Source: Ottowia sp. (GTDB lineage Bacteria; Pseudomonadota; Gammaproteobacteria; Burkholderiales; Burkholderiaceae_C). From it: DNA of 8,950 nt. The translations under genes were made by a program, and so were the position numbers. The stretch is taken from assembly GCA_023228705.1 (NCBI GenBank), contig JALOAS010000108.1, forward strand, positions 1-8,950, written 5' to 3'. The notes under the pieces are model-generated. The model did not search any database and was not told the origin of the DNA. It saw only the letters and a program-made list of their open reading frames with translations. Positions 1 to 6,586 of this stretch are shown here, one piece after another. The stretch's first letter is position 1. Each line of letters opens with the position of its first letter.

Positions 1-104
1 GCATGATCCGCCATGCGGGCTACTGGATATTGGGCCTGGGGGCCAATGACGCGGGCTTTGCCGTGTTTGAGCGACACCACAAGAGTTTGTGCGCTCCCGG
101 TTGA
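1..104 (+). CDS. Possible 3' end of an unidentified plus-strand gene
   Basis: A reading frame open from the left edge ends at a TGA at 102-104 and gives about 33 residues, including the stretch GYWILGLGANDAGFAVFERH. Most codons end in G or C, as in the real genes of this window, which is the main reason to treat it as a possible coding tail. There is a methionine codon at 3-5, but the true start would lie outside the window. I do not recognise the family. The segment is too short to rule out chance, and no terminator-like hairpin with a T run follows it. Confidence 0.28.
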   Translation, partial: MIRHAGYWILGLGANDAGFAVFERHHKSLCAPG

Positions 105-344
105 TCTGTAGCTGGCCGCTTCAAAGCACCTATCCCATGCCACAATGCCCACCCATGCGCCGGGGCGGAGCCGGGGCTTGCCTGCTGACTGCAAACGGCG
201 TCGCCAGCCGCGCAAATCGGCATGGCAAGGGCGCACGCACGTCAGATGGCCGGCGTTGGCAGCAGTCATTGGCTCAAATTGAAGCGACATGGGACGCTGG
301 TTTTGCAATGGCGGGGCATTTGGGAGCAAGAGTCACGGAATCAG

Positions 345-364
345 GTTAACTGTTAACAGTTTAC
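345..364. promoter_or_regulatory. 20-bp near-perfect palindrome, candidate operator
   Basis: GTTAACTGTTAACAGTTTAC is symmetrical about its centre except for one mismatched pair (347/362), and the inner 14 bases (348-361) form a perfect palindrome. Its AT-rich sequence stands out from the surroundings. Length and symmetry fit the binding site of a dimeric repressor or activator. It lies 14 bases upstream of the promoter-like boxes at 379-405. No regulator gene is visible in the window, so the binding protein is unknown. Confidence 0.4.
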
Positions 365-378
365 GGAGCGCGATGTCA

Positions 379-405
379 TTGTCAATTAGGGTTTACCCGT
401 ATACT
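379..405 (+). promoter_or_regulatory. Candidate sigma-70 promoter with internal palindrome
   Basis: TTGTCA (379-384, one mismatch to the -35 consensus) and TATACT (400-405, one mismatch to the -10 consensus) are separated by 15 bases, shorter than the ideal 17. Between them lies GGGTTTACCC (389-398), a small palindrome where a repressor could sit, and GTATAC overlaps the -10 box. The promoter would fire rightward, yet no intact plus-strand gene follows, so it may be a relic, drive a non-coding transcript, or be a chance match. Confidence 0.3.
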
Positions 406-563
406 CGGACAATGCGCCAATCCCGCGTATCTCTGTATAACTCTCCCCTGAACGCCAAAACCGCGATAGACAACCCACAAAGTGGGCCAGTCATGCTATC
501 GCCAGATGCCGGATACGCCCGTCGAGCCGGGGGTCCGCGGATGCGAAGAGGTCCCGTTGAGCG

Positions 564-722
564 TTACAGGACGAGGGATAGCAAAGAGAGCAAGGCTATC
601 GTGGCCGAAGGTTTGGCCAAGGACCGGAAGTGGCTTTGTGCAGACGTCATCTCATCGAATAACAGCGCGACCGCAGCTCCGACGAGTCCACCTAAGAGCA
701 GAAACTAGGCATCCTGCTTCAT
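564..722 (-). pseudogene. Possible broken small membrane protein gene
   Basis: On the minus strand an ATG at 722-720 follows the helicase stop codon (726-724) by a single base. It gives MKQDA, then an in-frame amber TAG (707-705), then 46 further codons to a TAA at 566-564. The second part is strongly hydrophobic at both ends: FLLLGGLVGAAVALLF, a polar stretch centred on DEMTSAQSHFRS, then ATIALLSLLSLVL. That would make a two-helix membrane hairpin of about 52 residues if the amber codon were a sense codon. No ATG, GTG or TTG start lies between the amber codon and the end of the first hydrophobic stretch. A weak AGG lies upstream of the ATG. The close spacing would fit translational coupling to the helicase gene. 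The family is not recognised. The frame is short enough to be chance, and a true gene would be either decayed or read through. Confidence 0.22.
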
Positions 723-723
723 T

Positions 724-3700
724 TCAACGCCTATGGACGACTTCCACCAGTGGCACCTCCCACTCCTCCACCCGCAAGGAAGGCCGATACTCCTCTGGTG
801 TCTGCTCACGCGTCCGCACCATCACCGCCACCACGGACGCACGTGCATCCTGTAGCGGAACCTCATCCACACTCGCAGCCAACCGCCCAACGATCTGGCC
901 GGCGCTTGATCGTACGAATCTCCCCTGCACCTCCACTGGATCACCAGGACACAGAGCGGCTATCGCACCTTGGACAGCCGCTCCAGCCGGCTGACGCCCC
1001 GCAAACCCAATGTCCATACTGCTCGGCCCCAACATGACATACCGGCGCTCCAGATCCGGTCTATGCAGCGGCCGGGCAGCGGGCAGCCGGTCCTGCACCC
1101 CCGCCACCGTTCCCAGGTCCACCAGATAGGGATTGCGCCCCCCTTCCGCCCGCATCAGGGTCAGCGTCTGCCGTGCCCGCGTCATGGCCACGTAGAGCAG
1201 CCGCCGCTCGTCCTCCTGGTCCCAGCGCCAGTCGGCGCAGTCCATGACGATGACGTGGTCGAATTCCAGGCCCTTGGCCGCGTGCGCGGTCATGAGCCTG
1301 ATGGCGTTGCAGCGGCCGTCGCGGCGCAGGTCGCTGGCGGCCTCGTAGAAGAGGTCGAGCGCCTCGGCGGCGGGGATAGTGTCGGCCTGCAGGGTGGCGG
1401 CGATGTCTTCGAGGATGTCCTGCAGGTCCTGCAGCGCGGTGTTTGCGGGCTGGGCGCGCTGCTGGCGGGTCAGGTGCCGGCGCAGTGCGGCCAGGCGCAC
1501 CATGCGCAGCTGGCGGCGGCGCAGCGCCTGGGCCAGGGCCCAGCCTTCGCGGGTGCGCATGAGTGAGATCTGGCCCTTGGCCGCCTCGGGGCCAGTGAGC
1601 TCGCAGGGCAGGCCTGCTATGTCGCAGATGGCGCGCATCTTCTCCAGCGGGGCGTGCGTGCGGCAGAGCACGGCAATCTCGGACAGCTTCACCGCCGGGG
1701 CCAGGCGGCGGATGCGCTGGATCTCGGCATGGACCAGTTGCGCCTGCAGGTTGGGATCGGCCGGGCTGGTGATGAGGCGCACGGCGCCGTGGCTGTCCGG
1801 GTCCAGGCTGGCCCATTGGCCACCGGGCGGGCCGTCCTTGCGGCCGGCGTTGATGCGTATGGGGTGGTCGACCTTCATGCGGTCGCTGCCGCGCTGGATG
1901 ACGTGGTTGGCGGCCGAGATGATGTTCTGGGTGGAGCGGAAGTTCTCGACCAGGTAGCTGAGCTGGCCCGCGTAGTCGGCCTGGAAGCGGCGGATGAAGG
2001 CGATGTTGGCGCCCTTGAAGGAGTAGATGTTCTGGTCGTCGTCGCCCACGGCCATGATGCTCAGCCGGGTGTCCGCGTCTGTGCGGCGGCGGCCGGCCAG
2101 GGCGCTGACCAGGGCGTACTGCTGGGCGTCCACGTCCTGGTATTCGTCGACGAAGATGTACTCGTAGCCCTGCAGCAGGCGGTCGCGGATGTCGTCGGCG
2201 TCGAGCAAGGCCGGGCTGCTGCCCTCGAGCAGGTCGATGGCGTCCTGCAGCATCTGCTTGAAGTCGATGGGGGTGGCCGCGCGCTCGGCGCCAGCCAGGC
2301 TGGTGCCGGTCAGGCGCAGCGCCATGGCGTGGTAGGTCATGACCAGGACACCGCGCGCGTCGCCCCCGGCCAGGGCCAGCAGGCGCTGGCGCAGCTGGAT
2401 GGCGGCGCCGCGGTTGTAGGCCAGCGCGATGATGCGGCCGGGGCTCACACGCAGCACGCGCAGGAGGTAGGCGATGCGGTGCACGATGACCCGCGTCTTG
2501 CCGGAGCCGGGGCCAGCGAGGACCAGGTGGTTGCCCGTACTGGGCTGCGTGACCAGTGCCTCCTGCACCGGGTGCCGCAGGTCGGTGACGATGCGCTGGT
2601 ACGACTCATCCGTGGTCTTGCGCTCCAGCAGGTCCGTGCGGCCGCGGAAGTATTCCCGGATGAACTGCTTCTGCGGCAAGGTGAAGTAGGCGCTGACCAG
2701 GTCTGCCGCCCTGCCCGGCTCGTCCACGCCCAGCTTGGCGTACTCGTGCATGACGTGGGTCTGCAGCGTGCGCTCCTTGTAGAAATCCTCCAGCGGCGCG
2801 AAGGATGCCTGGTTGAAGCGCCGCGAGCTGTCCTCGGCCATCTGCAGGGTCATGGCGGAGCGGAACACGGAGCGGCCCTTGTCCAGCTCCAGCACGCGGG
2901 TCTGGTGCATGTACAGCAGCGCGTGCTCCAGCGCTACGTCGGGCTCGCGCAGCTGGGTCTTCAAGGCCAGGTCATTGTCCAGCGCGTCCAGGAGGGCCTG
3001 GGCCTTGCACTCAACCAGGCAGGCGCCCCGGGCGCCATCGGGGATTTCGGCCAGCAGGCGGTTCAGCGTGACCTGGGCCACGGCGCGGCGCAGCGCGCAG
3101 ATGCGGCGGATCTGGGGCCAGGGGCGGCGCAGGGTGACGCGCAACGTGTCGTTGCCCAGCGGCTGCAGGTGGATCATGCTGCGCTTGTCGTTGCCGGCGC
3201 CGAAGCCGTCGGCCAGCGATCGCAGGCAGGCACGCACCTGCGTGGGGTCCAGCTGCGTCTTCTTGCCGTCGATCTGGAGCCGCGCGCGCAGCTCGGTGCA
3301 GACGGCGCGCAGGTTGAGGTGTTGCTGGGCGTCGTCCTGGTCGGCGTCGGGCGCCTGCTCGGCCATGAGGTCCAGCAGCGCCTGCTCCAGCGCGCCCAGG
3401 AATTCCAGGCGCGATGCGGAGGCGCCGCGCGCGCCGCGGATCAGGCGCACGGTGAGCCCCAGGTCGTTGACCAGGATGCCCAGCTTGGCCAGCTGGTGAA
3501 CGATGCGGAAGCACTCCTCGGGCTGTATGCCGGCGTCGAGCATGAGCTCGTCGGTGCTCAGGCCCTGGGGCGTCTCGGAGCGGAACAGCGCGGTGACGAC
3601 GGCCAGGAACTTCTGCCAGGCGGAGTCCTTCAGGTTGGCCCGGGCCATCCTGGCCTTGGCCTCCTGCAGCGAGCCCACCTGCAGGCTGGCCGGGTACACG

Positions 3701-5910
3701 CGGGTGGCGTTCTCGTTGCGCTTGAGAAAGCCGTTGCGTTCCAGCCAGGCAATCGCGGTGGTGACCTTGGTGGCGGCATCCGGCGCGTCAGCTTCTATGC
3801 CGGTGCCGGAGCTCTGCGCCAGCAGCTCCCGGGCCGAGATGACAATCTCCGGCTTGCCCAGCTTCCTGGCCTGGCGGCGCAGGGCGCGCAGCAGGCCGAC
3901 AAAGTCCCGTTGCGAAAGCTGGGACGAGGAAGCCAGGCGGAACTGGGTCTCCACGTCCTGCGGGTCAAAGAGCAGGATGCAGTGCGCCGGCTCGCCGTCG
4001 CGCCCGGCCCGGCCTGCTTCCTGCAGGTAGTTCTCCAGCGAGCCGGGAATGTCCGCGTGTATGATCAGGCGGACGTTGGGCTTGTCCACGCCCATGCCAA
4101 AGGCGTTGGTGGCCGCGATCACCTGCAGCTCGCCGCCCAGGAAGCGGCGCTGCGTCTGCTTGCGCACATCGGCGCTGAGCCCGCCGTGGTAGCAGGCGCA
4201 GACGATACCCTGCTGGGCGATGATCTGGGCCAGGGTCTCCGCGCTCTTGCGCCTGGCGCAGAACACGATGGCGGCGCCGTCCTCGCGCAGGCCATCGCGC
4301 AACAGCTCGACGATGCGCTGCGGCTTCTCGCCGCCCGTGGTGGGCAGCACCGCATAGGACAGGTTCTGACGCTCGTGGCCACCCAGGAAGGTCCTGAGCT
4401 CGAGCTGCAGGTTGTCCCGGAAGTGGCTGCACAGGTCGTCTATGACGTCGGGCTTGGCGGTGGCGGTGAAGCAGGCGATGGCCGCCCGGCCCGGGAACTG
4501 CTCGCGGATGAAGCGCGAGACGTAGAGGTAATCGGTGCGAAAGTCGTGTCCCCACTTGGACAGGCAGTGCGCCTCGTCGAAGACCCAGGCCGCGATCTCG
4601 CGCGTGCGGATGGCGGCGACAAAGGTGCGGCTGCGAAACTGCTCGGGAGAGACGAGCACGATGCCCACGTCGCCCAGGCGGATGCGGTCCAGCACGTCGC
4701 GCCGCTCCAGCGGCGTGAGCATGCCGTTGACCGTGGCCACGCACTGGATGTCGGCCTTCATGAGGTTCTCCACCTGGTCGCGCATCAGCGACTGCAGCGG
4801 CGAGATGACGACGGTCAGCTGGCCCGAGCGGCGGTAGTGGACGAGCGCGGGGAGCTGGTAGCAGATGGACTTGCCGCCGCCGGTGGGCAGCACCGCCAGC
4901 AGGCTCTCGCGCGCCAGGCCGGCGCGGGTGATGGCGCGCTGCATGGACGAGCCGTCGGGCATGGCCGGGTGGGGCCGGAAGCCGGGCAGGCCAAACCACG
5001 CCGACAGCAGTGATTCGGGGTGGTGGTTGCGGCGGCAATAGGCGCAGTCGGGCTGGTCGCAGGCGATCTCGCGCAGCTGGGCAATCCATTGCCGGACTTG
5101 CGGCAGCTCGCGGAAGACCCAATGCGGGAGTATGGAGTTGCCGCCGGCAACCCGTATCCAGCCCAGGGCAAAGGCCACCGACCACGGGTCATGCGCCTCG
5201 GGTGAACCGGCAATGTGGGCCGCCAAGACGCGCAAGTGCGTGTTGCAGCACCGATCCGCAAAGCGATGGAGCACCATGCGTGCCGCCACCGCGCCGGTCG
5301 GCGCCGACTCCTGGCGGACTTGCCGCAGCAGCGTGGCCATGCCTGGGTCATCGCGCAGCAGGAAGTGCAGCAAGGCCAGCCACCAGGGCGCCTGCTCCCG
5401 CATTTCCAGCAAGGCTTCGACGGCCTCCTCGAACACCTTGAGCGCCACCCGCGCATCCCTGGTGGGGTTGTTGCGCGCGTCGGTGATCAGCTTGTAGCCC
5501 TTGACCAGGCGGTGGTAGGGGTTGCTCGGAAAGGCGAGCGCCGACAGCTCCAGGGTGTCCAGCACGGGCCAGTGCAGGCATTCGAGCTGGGGGAGCTGCT
5601 CGCGCAGCAGCGGCACGTCGTGGCGCTTGAGGTTGTGGCCCAGGAGCACGTGGCCGTCACGGGCAAAGCCGTTCAGGGCGGTGGCGACCGACGCGGCCCT
5701 GGCGGACGAGCAGGCGCTGTTGAAGGAGGCCTCGCGGTCCGAGCGGACGGCGCCGATGGCGAAGATTTTCTGGTTCTTCTCCGGGTGGGACTCGACGTCG
5801 ACGGACACCAACCGACCTTCGGCGGCGATGCGCCGGGCACGTGCGCGCAAGGAGTCGAGGACGGGCGTTTCCAAGTCAGGCCGGGCAAGGAGAAGCGTGT
5901 GGGAGTCCAA
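724..5910 (-). CDS. Exonuclease-RecQ-UvrD fused DNA helicase (1728 aa)
   Basis: A single unbroken frame encodes three nucleic-acid enzymes. Residues about 33-165 are a DEDD-type 3'-5' exonuclease: motif I VSVDVES (D38, E40), motif II GHNLKRHD (D98), motif III around D152. C284, C289, C292 and H296 could bind zinc. Residues about 305-660 form a RecQ-type SF2 helicase: Walker A TGGGKS (343-348), DEAH (445-448) within DEAHCLSKWGHDF, FTATA (481-485), motif VI QEAGRAGRDG (630-639). A winged-helix-like stretch follows. Residues about 1110-1590 are a UvrD/PcrA-type SF1 helicase: Q1116, Walker A GPGSGKT (1133-1139), VDEYQD (1254-1259), GDDDQNIYSFKG, TAHAAKGLEF, LLYVAMTRAR. The last 120 residues and about 820-1110 are unassigned. 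The product should be a cytoplasmic ATP-driven DNA repair or processing enzyme; no signal peptide or membrane segment is seen. The start used is a TTG at 5910-5908; a TGA lies five codons upstream in frame and no Shine-Dalgarno is visible, so the exact start is uncertain. It is much longer than ordinary RecQ (about 600 aa) or UvrD (about 700 aa). A defence role is possible but not shown. Confidence 0.95.
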   Translation of the reverse strand: MDSHTLLLARPDLETPVLDSLRARARRIAAEGRLVSVDVESHPEKNQKIFAIGAVRSDREASFNSACSSARAASVATALNGFARDGHVLLGHNLKRHDVPLLREQLPQLECLHWPVLDTLELSALAFPSNPYHRLVKGYKLITDARNNPTRDARVALKVFEEAVEALLEMREQAPWWLALLHFLLRDDPGMATLLRQVRQESAPTGAVAARMVLHRFADRCCNTHLRVLAAHIAGSPEAHDPWSVAFALGWIRVAGGNSILPHWVFRELPQVRQWIAQLREIACDQPDCAYCRRNHHPESLLSAWFGLPGFRPHPAMPDGSSMQRAITRAGLARESLLAVLPTGGGKSICYQLPALVHYRRSGQLTVVISPLQSLMRDQVENLMKADIQCVATVNGMLTPLERRDVLDRIRLGDVGIVLVSPEQFRSRTFVAAIRTREIAAWVFDEAHCLSKWGHDFRTDYLYVSRFIREQFPGRAAIACFTATAKPDVIDDLCSHFRDNLQLELRTFLGGHERQNLSYAVLPTTGGEKPQRIVELLRDGLREDGAAIVFCARRKSAETLAQIIAQQGIVCACYHGGLSADVRKQTQRRFLGGELQVIAATNAFGMGVDKPNVRLIIHADIPGSLENYLQEAGRAGRDGEPAHCILLFDPQDVETQFRLASSSQLSQRDFVGLLRALRRQARKLGKPEIVISARELLAQSSGTGIEADAPDAATKVTTAIAWLERNGFLKRNENATRVYPASLQVGSLQEAKARMARANLKDSAWQKFLAVVTALFRSETPQGLSTDELMLDAGIQPEECFRIVHQLAKLGILVNDLGLTVRLIRGARGASASRLEFLGALEQALLDLMAEQAPDADQDDAQQHLNLRAVCTELRARLQIDGKKTQLDPTQVRACLRSLADGFGAGNDKRSMIHLQPLGNDTLRVTLRRPWPQIRRICALRRAVAQVTLNRLLAEIPDGARGACLVECKAQALLDALDNDLALKTQLREPDVALEHALLYMHQTRVLELDKGRSVFRSAMTLQMAEDSSRRFNQASFAPLEDFYKERTLQTHVMHEYAKLGVDEPGRAADLVSAYFTLPQKQFIREYFRGRTDLLERKTTDESYQRIVTDLRHPVQEALVTQPSTGNHLVLAGPGSGKTRVIVHRIAYLLRVLRVSPGRIIALAYNRGAAIQLRQRLLALAGGDARGVLVMTYHAMALRLTGTSLAGAERAATPIDFKQMLQDAIDLLEGSSPALLDADDIRDRLLQGYEYIFVDEYQDVDAQQYALVSALAGRRRTDADTRLSIMAVGDDDQNIYSFKGANIAFIRRFQADYAGQLSYLVENFRSTQNIISAANHVIQRGSDRMKVDHPIRINAGRKDGPPGGQWASLDPDSHGAVRLITSPADPNLQAQLVHAEIQRIRRLAPAVKLSEIAVLCRTHAPLEKMRAICDIAGLPCELTGPEAAKGQISLMRTREGWALAQALRRRQLRMVRLAALRRHLTRQQRAQPANTALQDLQDILEDIAATLQADTIPAAEALDLFYEAASDLRRDGRCNAIRLMTAHAAKGLEFDHVIVMDCADWRWDQEDERRLLYVAMTRARQTLTLMRAEGGRNPYLVDLGTVAGVQDRLPAARPLHRPDLERRYVMLGPSSMDIGFAGRQPAGAAVQGAIAALCPGDPVEVQGRFVRSSAGQIVGRLAASVDEVPLQDARASVVAVMVRTREQTPEEYRPSLRVEEWEVPLVEVVHRR

Positions 5911-5931
5911 GACACTGTAACATCAAGTGTC
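5911..5931. promoter_or_regulatory. Inverted repeat abutting the helicase start codon
   Basis: Six-base arms GACACT (5911-5916) and AGTGTC (5926-5931) flank a nine-base spacer. On the minus strand the repeat ends exactly at the base before the TTG start of the fused helicase, where a Shine-Dalgarno sequence would normally sit. It could be an operator, or in mRNA a hairpin limiting initiation at this weak start. If translation really begins at a later codon, it would lie in the untranslated leader. No convincing -35/-10 pair is seen further upstream. Confidence 0.33.
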
Positions 5932-5995
5932 AGCGCGCCACAGGGCTACTTTGGAACTTGATTGGCAACAGTGCTTGTCTGTTTATGAAACGGGT

Positions 5996-6109
5996 GTCAT
6001 CGTGAACGCAGTGAAGCGATCCAGGCAAGACCATTACAGAAAAGCGTAGTCTATTTCCGCCGCCGCCATGGGGTGGATTGCTGGGTCGGCTTCGCCTCCT
6101 CGCAAAGAC
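5996..6109. repeat. REP-like pair of inverted intergenic repeat units
   Basis: Two related units face each other. Unit A on the plus strand begins at 5996 with GTCATCGTGAACGCAGTGAA and runs through GCGATCCAGG to about 6025. Unit B on the minus strand begins at 6109 with GTCTTTGCGAGGAGGCGAAG and runs through CCGACCCAGCAATCCACC to about 6071. Both follow the pattern GTCATTGCGA...GAAGC...CAATCCA, which I recognise from dispersed intergenic repeats of many proteobacterial genomes. The translated minus strand gives the typical spurious peptide SLRGGEADPAIHP. The units could fold into a large stem in RNA from either flanking gene. Extragenic placement between divergent genes fits a REP/BIME-type element. 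Copy number in this genome cannot be seen from one window. Confidence 0.55.
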
Positions 6110-6586
6110 GGATAGAACGGGTGTCCAAGATTTGCATCCGGATGGAGGTGCATCAAGACAGCTGAAAATCGTTGCTCATCCGGCTTTGGATTGACCCATC
6201 CCGGTACAGGAGGTTTCCCGGCGCTGTGTGGATCGCATGCGTGGAAGCTGGCGGCTCTTCCTGCGGGTCCTGGCATCCGGCCGCGGGCCGTCGGGGAACC
6301 TCTTGCTCCCAGGCGCGATCCCGGCCGGCGGATGCGCGTTGAGCGGCGTATCGTCCGGCAATGCCATACTCGGGCGCAGCAGTCGGCAGGATGTGTATTG
6401 GATTCCCTGGTCCCCAACGTCCCCGCTTCCTCTCGCGCGGGCTTCTGGGCACCATGAAATGGGGGTCAAGGTGAGCGGTGGTCAACGCAGCGCATGGCTT
6501 GTCCGGGAGCGCCCTCGGACGGCGCCTTTCGGTCCCCCCATCAAATCCATACGCATCAAATCAAATAGCAGACAGTCAAGACCATC
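6110..6586. other. Non-coding stretch upstream of xthA
   Basis: No credible gene is seen. Open frames on both strands translate to Arg/Pro/Gly-rich sequence without domains. The stretch holds a perfect 10-bp palindrome CATCCGGATG (6135-6144), with CATCCGG repeated at about 6176 and 6269. A hairpin with seven paired positions lies at 6501-6520 (GTCCGGG, loop AGCGCC, CTCGGAC, one G-U pair). The nonamer CATCAAATC occurs twice (6539-6547 and 6554-6562) just ahead of xthA. The xthA promoter should lie here, but no confident -35/-10 pair stands out. Part of the region may be a longer dispersed repeat. Confidence 0.45.

Larger units (their letters stand above)
105..723. other. Gene-poor region with regulatory-looking palindromes
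   Basis: About 620 bases with no convincing intact gene. The short open frames on either strand have no recognisable domains, no good ribosome binding sites and atypical composition. Base composition is less GC-rich than in the flanking genes. The stretch contains a 20-bp palindrome, a promoter-like pair of boxes, a small hairpin (CCCAC-AAA-GTGGG, 474-486), an 8-bp direct repeat GCCGGGGC (159-166 and 170-177) and, on the minus strand, a broken hydrophobic reading frame. It may be a decayed region between the gene ending at 104 and the helicase gene. Confidence 0.5.

Noticed and set aside
159..177. Direct repeat GCCGGGGC-GGA-GCCGGGGC
   Set aside because: It is short and GC-rich and is likely by chance in this composition.
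20..223. A 67-codon minus-strand frame
   Set aside because: It has no motif, and it overlaps the more coding-like plus-strand tail ending at 104.
289..994. Plus-strand frames of 139 and 170 codons at the left
   Set aside because: There are no domains, Arg/Ser/Thr-rich composition, and the second runs into the antisense of the helicase C-terminus.
1654..5013. An 1119-codon open frame on the plus strand, antisense to the fused helicase
   Set aside because: It is rich in Ala, Gly, Val, Leu and Gln with no domains, and is explained by the G/C third-position bias of the real gene on the other strand.
5215..5961. A 248-codon plus-strand frame over the helicase 5' end
   Set aside because: It mirrors the exonuclease-coding sequence and has no recognisable motif or ribosome site.
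6034..6485. Minus-strand frames of 127 and 110 codons in the intergenic region
   Set aside because: They overlap each other in different frames, run through the REP-like units and give low-complexity peptides typical of misannotated repeats.
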